A stretch of 64,000 nt of DNA from Nannobrachium achirus (Eukaryota > Chordata > Actinopteri > Myctophiformes > Myctophidae), in contig OY997658.1 in assembly GCA_963921795.1 (NCBI GenBank), forward strand, positions 31,950,933-32,014,932. Direction: 5' to 3'. The notes beneath the pieces were generated by a model that saw only the letters and a list, made by a program, of their open reading frames with translations, searched no databases and was not told the origin of the DNA. Below are positions 43,014 to 52,580 of this stretch, in pieces. The position numbers and the translations under genes are program-made. The number at the start of each line of letters is the position of its first letter. The stretch's first letter is position 1.

Positions 43014-46000
43014 ATGTGCTGTTATTGTGCACCGCAAGGAGCAGTGCAGTTCTTAAGCCCTTTGCACACAGATGCCTTTTATGACTCCTCTTCGGATCCG
43101 CAGTGTGGATTCCGCACAGCCTTGCACACCAAATCCAATGCGTTTTAATCATGCAGCAAACGTTTACTCTCTGTTTCTAAACTTAGATCAGGATGTCTGT
43201 GGGTCCTTAAAGTTTCTTAAAATGTCTTATATTCATTGCCACAACAAAATGCCATTAAAAGTTCTATTTACGATCTACTGTCATAAAATCTTTAGGTCTT
43301 AATTTATTATTTATTTCAACATAATAAACACAACTTTTGAGCATACAGAATTAGTCGGGTTATGCGGAAGAAAAGTTTTGAAAGCCTATAACACCCAAGC
43401 GTACCTCATGCATACCCCTACGCTGAACCTACTATACCTGCTATGCTGTTGAGAAAATGCCTATTCTTGCCAAACCCATCTCCCTTTATATTTACCAGTC
43501 CTACTTACCTGTGGGAGAGAAATCCAAGTGAATCCTAGTAGTTGCAGTGGCTGTCCAAAACCCTGTTTCTTTTTTTAGGGCTTTTGAGCATTTTTATATT
43601 AGACAGGACAGTAGCGAGACAGCAGCATGGCAGAGAGATGGGAAGAGACATGACAGGTGCCGGATTCAAAACTCAAGTCCTCGCAACTCTCAAGGACCAC
43701 ATGGTCAATGCAATAACCGCTACAGTAAAGGTTGCATAAAATAATAATAATAATAATAATATTTTATTTATAGCGCACTTTACATGTTTGCTACTGGGTT
43801 TAAAGACAAATGGCAAGGCAACAAAAATATATCCAACTCTTCTTGAGGTACTGTAAAAGGTTGATTAATAAAAAATGTGAAGATCTAAGTTTTTTTTTGG
43901 AAAAACATAAAAAGGTATGTTTTGAGTCAGTTTTTAAAAGCATCGGTAGATTGTGAGGCTCAAGGGCATGTAGATAAATACCTTTATTTTCCCAAGGGGG
44001 AAATTCAGTCCCCCAGAGGCAGCACAGAAGTTAAGGTTACAAGTTACAGGGAAGTATGAAAAAGAAAAAAAGTACTGTTGTGTACAGCGAAAGCATTTGT
44101 TAGTGGGGTAATTCAGACTGCTGTGACTTTTGTCCGCAAAAAAGAAATAGCAGACTAAAGGTGGTTGCACACTGCACTGCGTGTTTTTGTTGCGTTTTGG
44201 AAATCCGAAAGCCGTAGGCCAGGGAGAGAGAGAGGAAAGAGAGAGAGAGCAAGGGACTCAGTGCAACAGCTGCGAAAATCGGGAAAAATCAACCCTGGTC
44301 CGAAAATAAATAGGAAACGGGCGGCAGTGTGCAAACGTGATTGACATAAGGTGAGGTTGATTTTTTTATTCACACACTCCGAAATTCACTCCGATATTCG
44401 GCCCGAAAAACGCAGCAGTGTGCAAAGACCTTACAGACTCGTTGCAAACACGTTTCTTTAAATTTATATAGCATCTTAAAAGAAACCCAAGGACACTTTA
44501 CAATTAAAAAAAAAAAACAATGCAAAGGCCTTGGTGAACAAATGCCTTTTCAGGGCAGACATAAATGAGTCCAGCCTTGGGGCATGGCGAAGGAGAGTTC
44601 CACAGGGTGGTGTTATTTTCAGCATAGGGGCAGGCAGTGCCGCAGGTCACATAATTGTGAGTGAGTGCCCTGTCTGTACCAATGCAAAGTTCAAACCCAC
44701 CAGGTGTTTGTTATGGATTTGTCTTTTAAGCATCTGTCTGTTTCTGGTTGTCCTGATAGCTTTTGAAATGAAACAATATTTTTAAGGCAATTTTCTAAAG
44801 GGGGTAACAAAGCTCTCTTCCTATGCCTTCCCTCTCAGCTTTCATCTCGATAAAAGCAAATAAACTACAAAGGAACAAGGACTGACCACTCTACTACTCT
44901 TTTAATAACAGCAGGTGGGGCGAGCTCTCAGAGTTAAAGGGATAGTTCACCCCCAACATGACTTGTTTTCTATTGATTACTCACCCCATGGAGACTTGAA
45001 TTATCTGGGGGAGCCCGGGATCGAACCTGAAACCTTGTGGTTCCCCATCTGGCCGCTCTAGCCTGGTGCGGCAGTGGCTCAGGGGTGAACTATCCCTTTA
45101 AAAGGTTTGATCAACAAAGACCACTGATGTAAAAAGCTGCAGGAAAAAGCAGTGCCCATGTGAGTGCAGAATTATCCCACAGCTGGGTAATTTGCATTGC
45201 ATTAGAGGCGTTCAGCGTTCAAATAACATAATGCACTACCAATACATGTTATTTACCTGACCTGCAACCTAGCAACAGCCACCAGCCACTGTTAGCAACA
45301 AAGTACGGTAATTATAGTTTTCTTTGCCGGTTCCTGCCGAATGAAAAACTACAACTGCGATGATCAGTGTGTAAGTAATGGTCCATAGAAAAACAGGCAG
45401 TTTTGACCAAATGCGCGATATGGGAAAAGAAGCAGAGATATATATGTCATAGTATATTGGAGAAACAGCACATTCGAGACGCGGAGCACTCGTGGTGCGG
45501 CACGGGGCGGAGCAAGCGGTCGCCAATACAACGTACTCCAGGCGGTGCGCCGCTCTATTGTCCACGACACTGCGAGCGGCTACCGAAGCCCCCCTGTATC
45601 CACGAAGCCCAAACGAGTTACGAGGCCCCCCTGGGTCCACGAAGCCCCAAGCGGCGCGAAGGCCAGCGGACCTTGGTCCTGCTCTTCGCCCCCGAGCGCC
45701 GCAGGCGCGAGTGGCCGCGAAGAGCGGGCCAGGGCCGCGCGGCCGGCGGAGCGCCGCGCGAGTTACGAAGCCGTGGTGAATGCAATCGTTATATTTATGC
45801 CCAGGCCGTAAGGCCTGGGCAAGCGCACGTTAAACGCCCTGTCCAAGTGACTACAATGGAGCTAATGGCTAGGCTAGGCTAGGCTAGGCTAGGCTAGGCT
45901 AGGCTAGGCTAGGCTAGGCTAGTAAATAAAGAGTAAACACTTCCGGTCTGCGGCGAGTTCAAAGCGTGACGTAACTCTCTTATCCAGTGGCTGACGTCGC

Positions 46001-47729
46001 CATCTGGTGGTGATTAGTGTGTGGTGAACGTCAAAACGAGTGCTCCTTGACAACTTTTACTGGTTTCTTGAACATACTGTAACATATACATTTTTCTGCA
46101 GACAGGATGAATCCAATTCAATGGCCGAACGGAAGTGGCTTCCGCGAGGCATCATGGGAAACTGAGTCTTTTCCTTCACTCCCGCCTGCGGAGTGAAGTT
46201 CAAAGTGAATTGGCATTGGCAATCCTAGTGTGTGAGGACATCAACATTTTAGGACAGTGTTTAAAAATAGCCTCAAAATAGCAGATATGCCATCTCAACA
46301 ATGCCCAAATATGGTCACATTGGGTTTGTTATGTCTGAGTCAGAGAGACGTGGCCGTGGTCCTCTGGCCTTGCGGCCGGTCCTCCCAGTAGCCAATTTTA
46401 ATATAGGATAACAAAATATACATAAGAAAAGCTATTCCTTTTTAAAGGCTGTCATATATTCATTTACTTGCATGGACCCTATATGCAATTTAGGATAAGC
46501 ATAGGACCCGTTTTGACCATCTGTTTGCCTGTGTCCATTTATGCCCATATATGGAGATATATGTCTGTCTGCGTCCATTTTATGCCCATATATGGAGCAG
46601 AGCAGGTAGGAACCCCGACACTCACAAACATCTGGCTTGCACTGGAGCTTCTCGGAGCTCTCAACAGCAGCCTCATACAGTCATTATAGGCCACTGTGAG
46701 ACGTCTGATGCTGCCTTGTCTGTAGCGACACCAAAGCTGGGCAGTATACAGTGGTGTACAGAAGGATCTAAAAAGAGATATCTTCACAGGTACTGAGTAT
46801 GCTAAATTTGCGACACAGCATGTTGCCTTGGGCAACATGCCTAACCCTAACCCTAACCCTAACCCTAACCCTTGTCATCTGAATCATCTTGTCATCTTGT
46901 AATTGTGTAAATTAGTGTTATTTTTTTTAAGGCCACCTCTGCACTTTTAGTCATCTTTCTACCATCTTTCATCTTTCTTAAGTGCTTTTCAAAGCAATCA
47001 TGTAAAAAGAGAAAGACGGATACTTTTAAAAATGTCCATAAAAACAAAGCTATTATATTTGCTCTTTCTAAATTGCCCCATGATGGCTTTGAACTTTTTA
47101 TTGGTACGACCAGCAGTGCTGCACTCACCCACCATCCAAACCTGCCAGCGCTACACTAGATAGTTATTTTTTTATTTAGTTTTATGGGGGAGGTTGCCTA
47201 CCTCTCATCTCTAGAAGCCCCAATTGCACATCTATTCTCTAAAACTGTGCAGAGCTGGCTGCAGATTTCAGTTACTGTACCTGGCATAAATAGTTTCTGA
47301 GATCAACAAACTTGACAATTCTATGCAGGACCACAATATATACACATACAATACAGCCGTATGCCAGAATAGTTGGCTTTCTATAGTCTATACATAAAAA
47401 GGAAAAGTTGGAGGGACAGAGGCCTAGTTTAAAATGCAACACAATTGTACACAATATTGTAGTACAATATGTAACGGTGCTCCCTGCTTCATCTTATGTA
47501 TCACCTAAGGGCTTACATGCCCTGGAAGATGTTGAAGATCCCTGATGTAAATGCCTAACCCTAACATTAACCCCAATCTTAATCTTTTCCTAATTGAAAG
47601 CCTAATTCTAAAAATATTTGTGTTAATCATAAAAGAACCATTTCTCTTTCGTGTACCAGGAAGATGGTCCTCACAACGTCTATTTCTCTAATTTCACTAT
47701 ACTTGTAGGACATTTGGCCCACAAGTATT

Positions 47730-47775
<46 letters not shown>

Positions 47776-47961
47776 GGCGGCAGTGGCTCAGGGGTAGAGT
47801 TGTCGTCTTAGAACACAGAGGGTTCCCGAAAGAGATCCCAGTTCGATCCCGGGCTCCCCCAATGTTACTGTCAAAGAGTCGGTGTATGAATGTGTATGCG
47901 TGTGAATGAGTTAATGTAATGCACAATCTCTGTAAAGCGCCCTGGATAAAGGCACCATTTA

Positions 47962-48024
<63 letters not shown>

Positions 48025-49344
48025 CACCTGTAGGTGCTTTTGTGTGTCACACCTTCACAACAATAACATGTTGCGCTGGAATCTTGTCTGTGTGTTTCAG
48101 GAAGAGGAACAGGAGGGAGGAGTACAGAGTGAAACTACATCCATCTCAGAGACAGGTACATGTTACTCTGGTCCATCTAGTAGTCTTTCTGTTCCACAGT
48201 ATCTGTTTACATGCAATATACTTTATTAATACCTTCAGCTGCTGTAAGGCCTTAATTTCCTAGCCTGGTTAATAAACCAGACTGCACAACACCACCCCCT
48301 GTTGGTAGTGGTGGTGTTGTGTAGTCTGGCCCTTCACATTAAATAAGCTTTTTCCACCAGCCCTCAGAGAGGGCGAGCCAATCAGGGCTGTAGGCTTGGG
48401 GCACGTGGTGGGTGGTGGCCTGGTTCAAAACCATTCAGCCAATCAGGCGAGTCTGTGTGTATTCAAACACATTCCCCCCTCCACTCTTATTACAGACATC
48501 AAACAGATTGTCTAAGTCAACTTAAAAAAAAATTAAACCACCCCCTGCCCGCCCCCCCAGAAGTGGAATGTCTGCCCGAAATCTCAGACTCTCTTCCCAA
48601 AACGAAGTGTGTGATAGAGTCTGACGCTTGCAGTCAGGCTATTAATTTCCCCTCAGGGATTAATAAAGTACATCTCATCTCATCTCATTTATGGACTGCC
48701 ACAATGTCATCCATACTGTATGTTGTTGCTGTCGGGTGGAAACCTTGTGTGTCCAAAACCGTTACGGTTCCTTTACTCAAAAGAACCAAAGTGCTTCAAA
48801 TGTACTTCACATTATTTTACCCATTCACGCATACATTCACACACCGATGGCAGAGGAAACTATGCAAGGCACCAACCTGCTCATTGGGAGAAGTTCAGTC
48901 TCCTGCTCTACGACACGTAGACACTTAGCCAGGTGTAGCCGGCGATCAAACCTGGAACCTTTGGATTCCAAGACGCCCCTTCACAGATAGAAGGTCTCTG
49001 GCAGACAGCAACGACACACTGCTTTGTGATTTGTCATGACTTACCTGACTAATACCATGCCTTATGCCAGTGGCTCCCAAACTTGAATGTATCCTCTTAA
49101 CTTTGACAGTGTACAAATGGAACCAAAATGGACCTGTTGGGGTCCATTTTGGTTCCTGAAATCCACTTTGAGAACCACTGCCTCATGCTAACCCTTCAAA
49201 CATCTAATCTGTACAACATGTGCGCAGCCTAACGCCTATGAGAACATACCTTGGTACAGGATGGGACCCAAGAAGCAGCTGAGGAACTGTCCCATCTATG
49301 CCAACATACACACCTCCCAGCACCAGCCAAAGCCCTGCAGATAG
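34752..49344 (+). CDS. cd226: CD226 (DNAM-1)-like immunoglobulin receptor, complete
   Basis: Joined exons are 34752-34818, 36088-36417, 37350-37763, 40380-40482, 48101-48155 and 49228-49344. They total 1086 nt, all in phase with GT/AG borders, giving 361 residues (human is about 336). Order: signal peptide (1 to about 24), V-type Ig domain (Cys44, Trp57, DTGTYHC with Cys112), second Ig domain (Cys167 to FYRC Cys250), transmembrane helix (about 279-303) and a 57-residue tail. In mammals CD226 binds nectin-2 and PVR and activates NK and T cells. The call rests on domain layout, tail motifs and position after RTTN. Other nectin-like receptors are possible but less likely. Confidence 0.85.
34887..34947. 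repeat. Perfect 25-bp hairpin in CD226 intron 1
   Basis: The arms at 34887-34911 (ATTTTCAACAAGCGTTAGCA and five more bases) and 34923-34947 are exact complements with an 11-nt loop. It lies 68 bp after the signal-peptide exon and is not the AATAGC hairpin module. Confidence 0.95.
35546..35998 (-). mobile_element. Family A hAT MITE, inverted copy
   Basis: The ends are CAGGGGTCTTCAGTG and GTTGAAGACCCCTTG, with flanking TTCCAGAT (35538-35545) and TTCTAGAT (35999-36006), 7 of 8 identical. The content is the reverse complement of 2874-3360. Hairpin copy 13 (35807-35871) has lost CTTGTAGATCnG from its right arm. Confidence 0.87.
36088..36417 (+). CDS. cd226: CD226 exon 2 (first Ig domain)
   Basis: This 330-nt phase 1-1 exon encodes a V-type fold: MVLECQC with Cys44, SMVSWTK with Trp57, and NITHQDTGTYHCS with Cys112. 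Asn101 is in an N-I-T glycosylation sequon. The extra Cys46 may pair elsewhere. The acceptor is TTTCTAG and the donor CTAG|GTACTA. Confidence 0.9.
36454..36864. mobile_element. hAT-type element 36 bp after the CD226 exon 2 donor
   Basis: The ends are CGGTGGTTCTCAACC and GGTTGAGAACCACTA, with an 8-bp duplication AGATAGAG (36446-36453, 36865-36872). It includes a run of about 24 C (from 36516) and hairpin copy 14 (36588-36660). It is non-coding. Confidence 0.9.
36588..36660 (-). repeat. Hairpin module copy 14
   Basis: The arms ATTGTGAATGGCAGATCTAC and GTAGATCGTCTATTTTCACAAT have a few mismatches. The right tip is GATCGTCT, as in copy 15 and the half copy near 57985. Confidence 0.82.
36946..37185. 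mobile_element. Truncated hAT-type element (CAGTGGTTCTCAGAC)
   Basis: It starts CAGTGGTTCTCAGACTTTTT, and an 8-bp duplication TTCTAGAT flanks it (36938-36945, 37186-37193). The right terminus seems shortened to GCCCCACTTTG. The interior has a member of palindrome family 2 (AAATGGAACCAAACGGACC with an inverse). Confidence 0.75.
37350..37763 (+). CDS. cd226: CD226 exon 3 (second Ig domain)
   Basis: This 414-nt phase 1-1 exon has LTISCNHEHNG (Cys167), an insert with WPWGGGGGGDD (residues 187-197), LGLCRVV (Cys207), VNCTDTL (Cys227, sequon NCT) and EEDGGFYRCHF (Cys250). Four cysteines suggest a second disulfide beside the canonical one. The six-glycine loop makes the domain longer than usual. 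Confidence 0.88.
37857..37900. repeat. Palindrome family 2 copy
   Basis: ATGGAACCAAATGGACCCG is followed by TTTGGTTCTATTT, an imperfect inverted repeat, and then the TGTACACTGTCAAAGTTACA context also seen at 49100 and 9545. Confidence 0.75.
37960..38265 (+). mobile_element. Family A hAT MITE, left-truncated
   Basis: GGTTTGGTGTAGAGGGGAAA, AAAGGTCAAGTTTATTAAGT and GATGATTGTGCTGTCAAACG match 2874-3360 in order. The right end is AGGTTGAAGACCCCTA. The left terminus is missing. It contains hairpin copy 15. Confidence 0.8.
37985..38030 (-). repeat. Hairpin module copy 15 (minimal, 46 bp)
   Basis: GCCAAAAATAGCAGATCTAC is followed by AAGCTT and GTAGATCGTCTATTTTCGGC. The inner stem is completely gone and the two arms meet at the HindIII-like palindrome. 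Confidence 0.9.
38621..38756 (+). repeat. Three-copy tandem repeat
   Basis: GATAATGTCATACTACTGAA followed by GCGTAGAGTGAGGATAAC occurs three times, with a 40-bp period and then a 47-bp period (extra ACTACAGAT). Confidence 0.92.
40380..40482 (+). CDS. cd226: CD226 exon 4 (transmembrane)
   Basis: GYFSLSGYMMYIYTGVGVAG then LLLLSVFFMLAMRL is a clear single membrane helix followed by Arg. The exon ends in phase 2 at CTCAG|GTACGA. The acceptor is CACCTCCAG. Confidence 0.87.
40753..40829. repeat. Long hairpin in CD226 intron 4
   Basis: AAGGTCTCGATTTTTTGTTT through TGTCTTAT, a loop near AAAGGG, then the complement with a 4-nt extra (TCTA). It resembles a tiny foldback element. Confidence 0.85.
40915..41387. 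mobile_element. hAT-type element with ATTCGAATATTCGA ends
   Basis: The ends are TAGGGCATTCAC and GTGAATGCCTA, with ATATATAT on both sides (weak proof in a TA-rich site). Subterminal ATTCGAATA repeats occur on both sides. It contains hairpin copy 16. Confidence 0.82.
41035..41107 (+). repeat. Hairpin module copy 16
   Basis: The arms ATTGTGAAAATAGCCGATAT and ATCTGCTATTTTCACAAT. ACATGCTC/GAGCATGT replaces ACAAGCTC/GAGCTTGT on both arms, a paired change. Mismatch orientation matches copies 1, 3 and 8. Confidence 0.9.
42206..42391. repeat. GC-rich minisatellite
   Basis: CACCCACCCGGCCACCGCGG followed by CGAG recurs about four times. It alternates with GAGCTCCGGAGCTCCGGAGC-type palindromic repeats. 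Open frames through it on both strands are low-complexity and not credible proteins. Confidence 0.88.
42608..42651. repeat. G-tract plus 24-bp perfect palindrome with central CRE
   Basis: About 20 G are followed at 42628-42651 by a perfect palindrome whose centre is TGACGTCA, the cAMP-response element consensus. A second inverted repeat (TCAGAACAG/CTGTTCTGA) follows at 42656-42677. Confidence 0.9.
42976..43012. repeat. (TG)n microsatellite
   Basis: About 18 TG units in CD226 intron 4. Confidence 0.95.
43150..44930. other. CD226 intron 4, repeat-like fragments
   Basis: ATA repeats at 43740-43762 lead into TATTTATAGCGCACTTTACA. CCTTTATTTTCCCAAGGGGG appears near 43981, and TTTATATAGCATCTTAAAAG near 44465. 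These resemble tails of fish SINEs and LINEs, but I could not define full elements. No exon is evident. Confidence 0.45.
44938..45097. mobile_element. TTAA MITE with tRNA-like insert
   Basis: AGGGATAGTTCACCCC and GGGGTGAACTATCCCT lie inside TTAA (44934-44937, 45098-45101). The 160-bp interior holds a tRNA-like B box on the minus strand (GGTTCGATCCCGGGCTCCCC) and an A-box-like GGCAGTGGCTCAGGGGT on the plus strand, as in the SINE at 47776. Confidence 0.85.
45490..45780. other. GC-rich CpG-dense patch in CD226 intron 4
   Basis: The patch is dense in GCGCGAG and CCACGAAGCCC motifs. Three overlapping open frames cross it but give Arg/Ala/Pro-rich low-complexity peptides without splice support. 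It may be the inside of a mobile element. Confidence 0.45.
45867..45921. repeat. (GGCTA)11 microsatellite
   Basis: Eleven perfect GGCTA pentamers. Confidence 0.97.
46500..46600. repeat. Fragment of the CArG-box repeat
   Basis: ATAGGACCCGTTTTGACCAT and two perfect CCATATATGG boxes (46545, 46586) match the arrays at 5430-5490 and 7580-7640. It is a third locus of the repeat. Confidence 0.9.
46818..46873. repeat. Hairpin plus interstitial telomeric repeat
   Basis: GCATGTTGCC-TTG-GGCAACATGC is a perfect 10-bp stem with a 3-nt loop. It is followed at once by about 5.5 copies of CTAACC (vertebrate telomere repeat). Confidence 0.95.
47731..47774. repeat. (CA)n microsatellite upstream of SINE
   Basis: About 22 CA units. 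A second (CA)n of about 26 units follows the SINE at 47969-48021. Confidence 0.95.
47776..47965 (+). mobile_element. tRNA-derived SINE
   Basis: GGCGGCAGTGGCTCAGGGGT carries an A box and CAGTTCGATCCCGGGCTCC a B box, separated as in a tRNA with an insertion. The tail includes TGTAAAGCGCCCTGGATAAA, common in fish SINEs. It is bounded by CA repeats on both sides. Confidence 0.82.
48101..48155 (+). CDS. cd226: CD226 exon 5 (cytoplasmic, basic)
   Basis: The acceptor GTGTGTTTCAG leads to KRNRREEYRVKLHPSQRQ, a basic juxtamembrane stretch. It ends in phase 0 before GTACAT. The short size is supported by phase fit on both sides. Confidence 0.78.
48278..48332. repeat. Imperfect hairpin 120 bp after CD226 exon 5
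   Basis: AGACTGCACAACACCACC and GGTGGTGTTGTGTAGTCT pair with one mismatch around CCCTGTTGGTAGT. Confidence 0.85.
48780..48970 (-). mobile_element. SINE-like repeat, inverted
   Basis: CATTCACACACCGATGGCAG, ATGCAAGGCACCAACCTGCT and GGCGATCAAACCTGGAACCT form a sequence I recognise as a common fish repeat ending in a tRNA-like B box on the minus strand. A family B terminus (GTTGCTGTCGGGTGGAAACC) precedes it near 48724. Confidence 0.6.
49116..49157. repeat. Palindrome family 2 copy in CD226 intron 5
   Basis: AAATGGAACCAAAATGGACC and GGTCCATTTTGGTTCC are inverted around TGTTGG. It is flanked by AACTTTGACAGTGTACA on the left and by GAGAACCACTG, a hAT-like terminus, on the right. Confidence 0.85.
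49228..49344 (+). CDS. cd226: CD226 last coding exon (tyrosine tail)
   Basis: After TGTGCGCAG the frame reads PNAYENIPWYRMGPKKQLRN then CPIYANIHTSQHQPKPCR and stops at TAG (49342-49344). Y327 (YENI) and Y347 (YANI) are both YxN sites of the kind bound by Grb2-type SH2 domains. Mammalian CD226 has one related site (YVNY). Confidence 0.82.
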   Translation, partial: PNAYENIPWYRMGPKKQLRNCPIYANIHTSQHQPKPCR

Positions 49345-52200
49345 CACTCTGACAAGTAGGGCTGCAACAGCTTATCCAACTATTGATTTATAATTGAATT
49401 GATAGATTATTATTTTGGGGCTCACTTGCAATATCCTCACGGCCCGAGAACCACTGTGCTAGTTCTTAGAACTATGGTGGGAGGGGTTTGTTTGGCTCAA
49501 GCCATGTTCCCACTAATGTAACATGTACTGCATAATTACTGTAAAATTGAGTAATGCTTGTTTGGCTAAAACAATGCAACGCTAAATTATCATCACAATA
49601 ACTCTCATTCAAAACTGCAAGATAACAGCCTTTTTATAATCAATCTTTTCCATTGTCACATCTCCTGTGTTTCACAAAAGCTTGAGTAATTGTTCTTATT
49701 TAATTTATTTTTTCCATCTCCCCTTGGTTTCCATTTAAAGCTTGTCAATACTCAGTGCTGCCTAATCATTTTGACAAAGAACAAAGCAATCACTCCCCTT
49801 TGCACCTTCACTTGAGATGGTTGCATTTCCCAGAGGTTTTCTCTGTCCAGGATGGCTGTATTGTCGTTTGAAACTGAAGACTAATTTATGCTTTAACTGA
49901 AAAGCTCAAGGTCTTGTGCGACATGTCCCTCATCAAACATAGCAGATTTTCAACTTTGAAAAGCTTAGACGACACGTCACATCATCCTTTTTTAAATAAA
50001 AAAATGAAATTAGGCATTTGTCTTATTGTAGTGATAACTGAACCCAAGTGAACTAATCCTGTTCTATGAATTGGGACAGACCCCCCAGGGCTCCTTGAGG
50101 GGGCTCCCCAGCTAAATGATTGATAGTTCCAAAAGAACCAAATGGACCCTTACATGTCTGTAGGTCAAAATGTGTACAAATGTTTTACACTCAGTTATGG
50201 GGGAGTCCGTCCCGATTCATAGAAAACCTGAGGTCCTTCAAATTAAAACGTTTGAGAACCAGCTCATACTGTAGCTCTCCTTTGCACTGTATCTATAAGC
50301 TCCTTTTACACAGCCTGTTCAATGCGGGAATGTTAAGATATTATTTCCACCTCTCTAGAGGGTGCGGACGTGGAATGTGGGGGTGGCATGCTGTTAAGCT
50401 GGCAGCAGAGCCAGATCAACATCTGTGTAAAAAAGGTTTCATTTTAAGATCCTGCAAACCTTTTTGTCTTCAACTGTTCCCTGCTCCTCCAATATATATT
50501 TTTTCCCCTTGATTTTCACCCCACTATCTCTCCAATTGTGTTCTCCCCAATTGATTCCTCCCCAGTCCCCACACACATTTCTGTGTGTTGTTGTGTTGAA
50601 TCCTACTGGCTCACCTGCCAGTGAGGAGCCCCCACCGGGAGGATGCCTTCATCCCACTGAAAACAGTCTTCCCATTATGTCTACCCTTTGGAGGAAAGAC
50701 GGCAGGCTGCCGTTTCAGTCCATTCTTTTTCTTTTTTGGGGTGAAATAATTGGGCCATAGCTTAAATCTACTGACAACAGCTGTCATCTTAAACTGCATA
50801 CCGTAACACTAGACACTAGCACTAGTACTGTTTAGTCATGTCACACTTCTGACTCTGGAATGCCAGCATGCTACAGTATGCAAAAGGCCACATGGGGGCA
50901 GCATTATGCTGGCTTTGTTTATTTAGTTCTGTGGAAAAGAAAGAAAGAGGCAAAGCCAACATAATGAAGGATCATATTTATGGTAATGTTTTGGGTTCTC
51001 TGTGTAAAGGGGGCTTATGTAAACCAATATTTGCTTTTAAATTGTGTTGCTTCTCAAAGAATATTGTATATAATAAAAAAAAACATCTTACTATTACGAT
51101 TGTGCTATTCTCCAATGTGTGGAAAAAGTGTAAACAAAATGAATTTCTCTCTATAGAAATGGTTGCAGTGGCACAGGGAATAATGGATGTGCAGGTCTAC
51201 TCTGCAAGACAACGACGCAAATATGGACAAAGTGATGATGGACAATGTAGTTGTTTGTTGCCTTCATTAAGTAATCTTGTCTTCAGGAATACAGTAGAAG
51301 TTGAAACCCCTTTTTTGGCTTTGATTCTGTGTGTGACCTCAAAAGAGTTATAGCCACTACCTCAATTCTTAAGAAACTTTGACTGAAATGATGGACTCCT
51401 ACCAACTTATCATCAGGGAAGGATTTGTTGGAAAAAAACAGGGGGGGTTCACAAACCTTTCAGCTCATAAGACCCAAAAGATACATTTGGTGTCTCCGTG
51501 CGAGCAAACTTTACAGGAAATACCTTATGAATTAACCACATACCGGTAAGCCCTATTTCAAAAGTATTGAAAATAGCCCATGCGGCGCATTGTGATATTT
51601 ATGGAATTTCATTCGTTCTTTTATTTTTTATTTTATTTTTTTTTCCCCAGAATTATTTTTCTTCCTTTTTAACTTTTGAAAACCTTTTGAAATGCTTATT
51701 TTTTATTTCCCCAGCATTTAAAAAAGGATATACAGTATGTATTTATGGTTGCACAACTGAAAAATGGGTCGCGACTGACCCATATTGTTTGTGAACCACC
51801 GGCTTTAAAGGACACGCCACCACGCCTCATAATGGTGCAACTGGTCTGTGATGCGAGGAACTTGTGGATGCCCCGTTGATAGAACATTCAATTTATTCTC
51901 TCATCAAAAACATTACATATGTACATTTAGTGAGTGGAAACTGTAATCCTACACTCCTTGTGTTGAAAGTGCCATTAACATATAGTACAACTTAACAGAA
52001 CACAAAACAAATGACTGAACATTTTACATGTCGACACAAAAACACAATCGTATAGTAGTAGGCTAACAAGGATCTAAATCATAAAATAAAATGCAGAATT
52101 GCTTGCCTACGTTAGATTCAAACAATGTTTACTGTATATGGCTAGCATAACATTTAACACAAAATGAAGGAAGGAACTGGCAACTTATTAAACATTGTAT
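49345..52200. other. CD226 3' flank, no gene recognised
   Basis: An AATAAA at 49995-50000 is a possible CD226 poly(A) signal. Palindrome family 2 remnants lie near 50120-50240. Open frames up to 161 codons (50868-51353) lack splice sites, domains or codon bias. Confidence 0.45.
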
Positions 52201-52238
52201 AGAAAAGTGATTCTCAACGTTTTTTGTTTTTTTATCTG

Positions 52239-52275
52239 GGCCCCCCATCTGACCACTGTGGTCAGATGGGGGGCC
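52239..52275. repeat. Perfect 18-bp palindrome with 1-nt spacer
   Basis: GGCCCCCCATCTGACCAC, T, then its exact complement. It follows a hAT-like tip (TGATTCTCAACGTTTTTTG). Confidence 0.95.
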
Positions 52276-52513
52276 ACGTGCATTTTCAGGGCATGTTTAT
52301 TTGAACGGTGAATCAATCGATTGTGGGGGCTGGATCGATGGAAATAACCTATTATGGGTTTAAGTTCCTATTTCTCTTAATCACTTTTTTTTCCTTCAAG
52401 GTTTTAAAGTGAAAATAAATAACATTCCTTTTTTTATGCATACATTTTTAAATATCGTTACTGTTGGGTGGAAACTTCACATGTCCAAAAGTGTTACTTT
52501 TCAGGATTCAAAT

Positions 52514-52580
52514 TAAAAAATAGCATCTCTGCAAGCTCAAAACTCTGTGTGACACATGTGAGCTTGTATCGGCTATTTTT
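52514..52580 (-). repeat. Hairpin module copy 17
   Basis: The left arm AAAAATAGCATCTCTGCAAGC and right arm GAGCTTGTATCGGCTATTTTT enclose a decayed centre. Family B-type TCGTTACTGTTGGGTGGAAA lies upstream at 52456. Confidence 0.8.

Noticed and set aside
45403..45882. 159-codon frame rich in Arg and Pro
   Set aside because: CpG-dense low-complexity patch inside a CD226 intron; no splice sites, domain or start context.
47776..47862. Functional tRNA gene
   Set aside because: The A and B boxes are present but the acceptor stem and anticodon arm do not form a proper tRNA, and a SINE body follows.
50868..51353. 161-codon open frame downstream of CD226
   Set aside because: AT-rich codon use, no domain, no splice borders.
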